Below are positions 22,200 to 25,885 of a DNA stretch of 25,885 nucleotides, piece by piece. Numbering within the stretch: the stretch's first letter is position 1; the number at the start of each line of letters is the position of its first letter. The stretch comes from F23-B02 sp963625655 (GTDB lineage: Bacteria > Bacillota > Clostridia > Oscillospirales > Oscillospiraceae), in the NCBI GenBank assembly GCA_963625655.1, contig CAVFTS010000027.1, positions 1 through 25,885 on the forward strand, written 5' to 3'. A model generated the notes under the pieces. The model was not told the origin of the DNA and ran no database searches. It saw nothing but the letters and a program-made list of their open reading frames with translations. A program made the translations under genes and the position numbers.

Positions 22200-23972
22200 A
22201 TGAAAAAACATGTTTCGGTGCTGCTTGCGCTGATGCTCGTCCTGTCGCTTTTATCCGGCTGCGGAAGCTCCGGGGACGGCACGGACGGCGACGAGGCTTC
22301 CCTCCCCTCGTCCTCGGATATGTTCACCGACAGGGACAGGGACGCAAGCTACGACGAAAGCACGGCGGTCAAGATAATCTTAAACGGTGACTCTGCGACC
22401 GCAAGCTCCGACAGCGTTAAGACAGACGGCTCCGTCGTGACCATAACCGAGGAAGCGACCTATGTGATCTCCGGTGCTCTCGACGACGGCTCAGTTGTGA
22501 TTGATGTCCCGGACGACGCAAAGCCGCACATCGTCTTAAATGGTGCGAGCATCACAAGCAGCGGCTCTGCGGCGCTGTACATAAACAATGCCGACAAGGT
22601 TTTCGTGACGCTTGCCGAGGGTACGGAGAACACGCTCACAAACGGCGGCTCCTTTGAAAACGCCGACAACGGCGTTGACGGAGCGCTGTTTTCAAGGGAG
22701 GATCTGACGATCAACGGAAGCGGCGCTCTTTCCGTCTCCTCCCCAGCCGGACACGGTATCGTCTGCAAGGACGATCTCGTGCTGACGGGCAGAAACTATG
22801 ACATTCACTCGGCCTACCACGGCCTTGACGCAAACGACAGCATCAGAATAGCGGACGCAAGCCTCGACATTGAGTCCGGCAAGGACGCCCTCCATGCCGA
22901 GAATAACGAAGACGAATCATTGGGCTTTATCTACATCGAAAGCGGCAGCATCAGCACCGTGGCCGAGGGCGACGGCATATCGAGCGGCGCTTATATGCAG
23001 ATCGAGGGCGGAAGCTTCACTCTCGTCTGCGGCGGCGGAAGCGAAAACGGCCCCAAAAACACGCAAAGCGGCGACGGTTTCATGGGCGGCGGCCCCGGCG
23101 GCAATCCCGGAGGCGGTCCGGGAGATAAGCCCGACGCAAAGCCCGGCGGCGACATGCCCGGTGAGATACCCGGCGGTGATCCGACGGGCAACTACGGCAG
23201 CGATGCAGACAGCGATGACGTAAGTACCAAGGGTCTGAAGGCGGGCGGCGATCTGTATATCTCCGGCGGTGAGTTTTCGATAAACTCCGCCGACGACGGC
23301 ATCCACTCCAACGCCTCCATAGTCATCTCCGGCGGCAGCTTTGAGGTCTCTGCGGGCGACGACGGAGTACACGCCGACGACACCCTGACCGTCACCGACT
23401 GTGACATGGTGATAAGCGAAAGCTACGAGGGTCTTGAGGCTCTGCATCTTTACATCAAGGGCGGCGACATTACGGTCACGGCTTCCGATGACGGACTTAA
23501 CGCCGCCGGCGACTCGGCAACCGGTGACCCCGGCAATTCGCCCGGCAACGGCAGCATAGTCATCTCCGGCGGCAAGCTGTACATCAAAGCCTACGGCGAC
23601 GGCTTCGACTCAAACGGTACTCTTGAGATAAGCGGCGGTCACATTGTCGTGACGGGTCCGACTCAAGGCGACACCTCAACGCTCGACTACGACACGACGG
23701 GAGTCATCACGGGCGGTACCTTTATCGGAACGGGCGCTTCGGGTATGGCGCAGTCGTTCAGTGGTTCGGAGCAGGGCGTTATCGCTCTCAGGGTCGGAAG
23801 TCAATCGGCGGGAACGCAGATCGTGCTGAAGGACTCCGACGGAAACACGGTCATAACGCACAGCCCCGAGCTCGACTTTGAGGTCGTCATCATCTCAAGT
23901 CCCGACATCGTGAAAGGCGAGACCTACACCCTCTGCGTCGGCTCTTTCCAAACGAGCATCGATGCGAGCTGA
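22200..23972 (+). CDS. Surface lipoprotein with Cthe_2159-type carbohydrate-binding beta-helix
   Basis: The 590-aa protein begins MKKHVSVLLALMLVLSLLSG followed by lipobox Cys C21, so it is anchored to the outer face of the membrane. After an acidic linker, the family start AVKIILNGDSATASSDSVKT and TITEEATYVISGALDDGSVV marks the Cthe_2159 (DUF4353) fold. That is a right-handed parallel beta-helix whose Clostridium thermocellum member binds cellulose and acidic sugars. Repeated ISGGxFxxxxxDDGIHS-like coils run from about residue 150 to 490. A Gly/Pro-rich insertion (about 293-335, repeats of GGGPGGNPGG type) loops out between coils. I set the start at 22200 after GGAGG. It follows DUF4956 by 14 bases, in the same operon. 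Confidence 0.88.
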   Translation: MKKHVSVLLALMLVLSLLSGCGSSGDGTDGDEASLPSSSDMFTDRDRDASYDESTAVKIILNGDSATASSDSVKTDGSVVTITEEATYVISGALDDGSVVIDVPDDAKPHIVLNGASITSSGSAALYINNADKVFVTLAEGTENTLTNGGSFENADNGVDGALFSREDLTINGSGALSVSSPAGHGIVCKDDLVLTGRNYDIHSAYHGLDANDSIRIADASLDIESGKDALHAENNEDESLGFIYIESGSISTVAEGDGISSGAYMQIEGGSFTLVCGGGSENGPKNTQSGDGFMGGGPGGNPGGGPGDKPDAKPGGDMPGEIPGGDPTGNYGSDADSDDVSTKGLKAGGDLYISGGEFSINSADDGIHSNASIVISGGSFEVSAGDDGVHADDTLTVTDCDMVISESYEGLEALHLYIKGGDITVTASDDGLNAAGDSATGDPGNSPGNGSIVISGGKLYIKAYGDGFDSNGTLEISGGHIVVTGPTQGDTSTLDYDTTGVITGGTFIGTGASGMAQSFSGSEQGVIALRVGSQSAGTQIVLKDSDGNTVITHSPELDFEVVIISSPDIVKGETYTLCVGSFQTSIDAS

Positions 23973-23985
23973 TACAAGCCGATAT

Positions 23986-24024
23986 ATGAAAAACAGGCAA
24001 GCCGCTGGCTTGCCTGTTTTTCAT
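23986..24024. terminator. Bidirectional terminator
   Basis: An 18-bp perfect stem (core ACAGGCAAGCC / GGCTTGCCTGT with A- and T-runs) and a 3-nt loop separate the VTC operon from the convergent CmpB-family gene. Confidence 0.9.
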
Positions 24025-24035
24025 ACTCCGAGATT

Positions 24036-24788
24036 TTATGTTCTGTCCTTTGCCTTTTTTCCCTGCTTGCGGGCTTCAAATGTGGAGAGCATTTCCTTGA
24101 GCTGATCATTCAAGGGACGCTCCGAGCGGAAGGGGCGGAAGAAGTGATGCCGCTGAGCAGCCTGATCCTGCGCTCTGCGGATGTGCGCCTTGATGTTCTC
24201 GTAATGCACGATAACGTCGTTGTCCTCCGCAAACTTTTTCAGCTTCACGACGAGCTGTGCGGAGTCTGCAAAGTCGATTATAAACACGCCGAAGAACAGT
24301 CCTATCACGAAGGAGAACGCCAGATTGTTGGACAGCCACGCCAAAGCCTCCAAAATGTGCGGATGCACAAGATAGGCATAAACGGCACCGAGGGCAGCCC
24401 ACGCAAGCGAAAACTTCGGGCAGATGATGCCCTGTATGTTGCCCCACTCGTTGCTGTAATCCCACAGGCGTACCTTCATCACCTTCAGGCAGAGAATACC
24501 TGCGATGTACTCTATGACGGTCATCGCCACGGCGGACATGAAAAACAGGGCGAGCTTGCTCCAAACCGGGTCCTTTATGAGAGTGCCGGAGTCAAGCGAG
24601 GTAACGAGGAACAGTATGCACAGACCAAAGCCGTACAGCGGGACGTACGGTCCGGTGCAGAAGCCGGGGTTTATCCATTTCCGTTCCGGGTTGCGGCTTG
24701 AGAAGAAGCGTCGGAAGATAAGCTCCATGACCCAGCCGGCAGTCGAGCCGACAAAAAACAAGAATGCCAGCGCAAGGGGAAGATTCAT
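24036..24788 (-). CDS. Putative ABC-transporter type IV / CmpB family membrane protein (PF06541)
   Basis: The 250-aa protein has an N-terminal helix FLFFVGSTAGWVMELIFRRF followed by the conserved NPGFCTGPYVPLYGFG and the block RLWDYSNEWGNIQGIICPKFS, which identify PF06541. About five membrane segments are visible up to residue 170. A basic cytoplasmic tail of about 75 residues (LKKFAEDNDVIVHYENIKAH onward) follows. The family name reflects old annotation, and no ATP-binding partner is present, so transport is unproven. It has its own promoter at 24826-24855 and ribosome site AAGAGG. Confidence 0.85.
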   Translation of the reverse strand: MNLPLALAFLFFVGSTAGWVMELIFRRFFSSRNPERKWINPGFCTGPYVPLYGFGLCILFLVTSLDSGTLIKDPVWSKLALFFMSAVAMTVIEYIAGILCLKVMKVRLWDYSNEWGNIQGIICPKFSLAWAALGAVYAYLVHPHILEALAWLSNNLAFSFVIGLFFGVFIIDFADSAQLVVKLKKFAEDNDVIVHYENIKAHIRRAQDQAAQRHHFFRPFRSERPLNDQLKEMLSTFEARKQGKKAKDRT

Positions 24789-24825
24789 TTTGCAATACCT
24801 CTTTCCTCGTGGAATGAATATGGAA

Positions 24826-24855
24826 ATTATACAATTTTTGTGGGTAGCATTTCAA
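24826..24855 (-). promoter_or_regulatory. Promoter of the CmpB-family gene
   Basis: On the minus strand, TTGAAA (24850-24855), an 18-nt spacer and TATAAT (24826-24831) lie about 35 nt before the ATG. Confidence 0.65.
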
Positions 24856-24878
24856 TAGACAATCGGGCTTGGATAATG

Positions 24879-25493
24879 TCAAAGCAGCTCGGATTTATAC
24901 TCTATCGAGTCCTTTTCGGTGATCTCACGGATCACTCTGCAAGGGTTTCCGGCTGCCAAGGAATGCGGCGGAATGCTGCGTGTGACAACGCTGCCCGCTC
25001 CGATAACGCAGCCCTCCCCTATCGTTACGCCGCCCGTGACCGTCACGTTGCTTGCAATCCAGCAATTGGAGCAGACGGTTATGGGTTTGCCGTATTCGTC
25101 GTCATACGGCGTGCCGTCGTCCCTGAATTTGATGTTGCGCTCCTGCCATCTGAACGGGTGGATCGGGGTTACGAGTGTACAGTTGGGTCCGAAAAACACG
25201 TTGTCGCCGATCTTGACGGGACAGGTGTCCAGTATGGTGAGGTTAAAGTTTGCATAGCAATTGTCGCCGAAGGACGTAAAAGCACCGTAGTCAAAATATA
25301 TCGGCCCCTGTAGGAACAAGCACTTCCCCTGGCGAGGTATGAGCTCGTCCAAAATTTTCTTCCTTTCGGCGTCGTCCTCGCACAGGCTGCTGTATCTCTG
25401 TGAGAGTCTGTGCGCCTTGAGCCTCATCTCGGCTAAGGTCTTATCGCTCGGGTCGTAAATTTTCCCGGTGAGCATTTTCTCGGTCTCGTTCAT
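24879..25493 (-). CDS. Sugar O-acetyltransferase (maltose/galactoside acetyltransferase, left-handed beta-helix)
   Basis: The 204-aa protein has the N-terminal Maa cap (MNETEKMLTGKIYDPSDKTL, AEMRLKAHRLSQRY). Hexapeptide repeats forming a left-handed beta-helix follow: DNCYANFNLTILDTCPVKIG, WIASNVTVTGGVTIGEGCVI and GAGSVVTRSIPPHS. The catalytic His lies in TLVTPIHPF. It ends with AGNPCRVIREI, the usual acetyl-CoA site segment. These enzymes move acetyl groups from acetyl-CoA to sugar hydroxyls in the cytoplasm, perhaps for detoxification. The start at 25493 follows GGAGGAG. A longer in-frame start to 25526 lies between the promoter and the ribosome site. Confidence 0.9.
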   Translation of the reverse strand: MNETEKMLTGKIYDPSDKTLAEMRLKAHRLSQRYSSLCEDDAERKKILDELIPRQGKCLFLQGPIYFDYGAFTSFGDNCYANFNLTILDTCPVKIGDNVFFGPNCTLVTPIHPFRWQERNIKFRDDGTPYDDEYGKPITVCSNCWIASNVTVTGGVTIGEGCVIGAGSVVTRSIPPHSLAAGNPCRVIREITEKDSIEYKSELL

Positions 25494-25528
25494 GGTTCTC
25501 TCCTCCGATGTCGCACATTGCTGCACTT

Positions 25529-25557
25529 ATTATACCAGCATTCACCTCATTGGGCAA
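25529..25557 (-). promoter_or_regulatory. Promoter of the acetyltransferase gene
   Basis: On the minus strand, TTGCCC (25552-25557), a 17-nt spacer and TATAAT (25529-25534) lie about 35 nt upstream of the ATG. Confidence 0.6.
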
Positions 25558-25885
25558 GAAATGATATTTCAGTGCCGGCGGTCGGCCAAAAGCAGCCGCC
25601 ACGTTGTGGTGACTGTTTCGGTCGGAGTTATATCAGAGAATTTCAGGCTGCAATTCATGTAACGCCAAATCACAGCCCAACGAAGTAGGTTTGATTTGGA
25701 AAGGAGAAGCAAGGCAGCGTGCGGATGATTTTCTTTTATTCTTTCAGAAAAAAGAAAATCGGAGCAAAGCGAACTTTGCTCCGACGTGGTGCGGATGTTC
25801 ATAAGGGATTTAATAAAATAACCCTGCTGTCAAATCACATATTCAAAAATACAGACCGTCACCGAACTGAAACTTGCGCTCAGCG
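25558..25885. other. Region without a convincing gene
   Basis: The only longer frame here, on the minus strand, runs through a perfect terminator hairpin and has no ribosome site. At the right edge, a minus-strand frame entering the window ends QFGDGLYF with a stop at 25843-25845 and could be the last residues of a gene outside. GTGCGGATG occurs twice (about 25719 and 25791), on either side of the hairpin. Confidence 0.35.
25746..25783 (-). terminator. Terminator of a leftward gene outside the window
   Basis: CGGAGCAAAG / CTTTGCTCCG with a 4-nt loop (25760-25783) is followed on the minus strand by ATTTTCTTTTTT. It would end a transcript coming from beyond the right edge. Confidence 0.65.

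Noticed and set aside
23077..23220. Gly/Pro-rich repeats as a CRISPR-like or tandem DNA array
   Set aside because: The repeats are protein-level, in frame inside the beta-helix lipoprotein, and not regular at DNA level.
25569..25802. 77-codon minus-strand ORF
   Set aside because: It runs through a perfect terminator hairpin, has no ribosome site and no recognisable protein pattern.

Overview
The window looks like chromosomal DNA of a gut-type member of the Clostridia (Oscillospirales/Ruminococcaceae-like Firmicutes). Supporting signs are strong GGAGG-type ribosome sites, consensus sigma-A promoters, the Gram-positive large SRP RNA beside dnaX-ybaB, a pyrophosphatase with Na+-type signatures, SLH and LytM surface proteins, and a TnpV relic. 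The exact genus cannot be set from sequence alone.

Layout. (1) 1-357: C-terminal end of a LysR regulator, then a bidirectional terminator. (2) 517-4282: a leftward operon of two 2-hydroxyacyl-CoA dehydratase-type subunits plus a 50-aa membrane microprotein, transcribed divergently from a GntR/FCD regulator. Both promoters are near-consensus, and each has a related GTGATTATTCA element at its predicted transcription start. (3) 4406-6945: tRNA-Ala(CGC) and, divergently, SRP RNA - dnaX - ybaB. recR does not follow. (4) 7049-12768: a tightly overlapping leftward operon of plsC, a heterodimeric ABC exporter pair, a short-chain reductase that closely resembles the EF-P 5-aminopentanone reductase (YmfI), and a small membrane protein. 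(5) 12944-15179: a K+-dependent, probably Na+-pumping membrane pyrophosphatase (hppA) whose mRNA begins with an elaborate hairpin. (6) 15275-16540: a secreted coiled-coil/M23 cell-wall hydrolase. (7) 16541-17101: a decayed patch with a TnpV remnant and a tiny ORF. (8) 17130-18599: an SLH-domain surface protein. (9) 18708-23972: a two-component system followed by a polyphosphate-polymerase-like (VTC/CYTH) protein, a DUF4956 membrane protein and a Cthe_2159-type beta-helix lipoprotein. (10) 24036-25493: a CmpB-family (PF06541) membrane protein and a maltose/galactoside-type O-acetyltransferase, each with its own promoter. (11) 25535-25885: no convincing gene.

How the genes work together. The clearest candidate for an undescribed system is region 9. 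The response-regulator promoter and the VTC operon promoter both carry two TTCAA half-sites exactly 11 bp apart, about 10 bp upstream of a -10 box that lacks a good -35. This is the layout of OmpR/PhoB-type activation and suggests the two-component system controls itself and a surface VTC-DUF4956-beta-helix module. Second in interest are the structured hppA leader (14-bp stem, internal hairpin, possible pseudoknot and a duplicated GACGGG strand that could swap partners) and the paired operators between the dehydratase operon and its GntR regulator. Much of the window encodes envelope functions: phospholipid acylation, export, ion-motive energy, wall hydrolysis and surface display.
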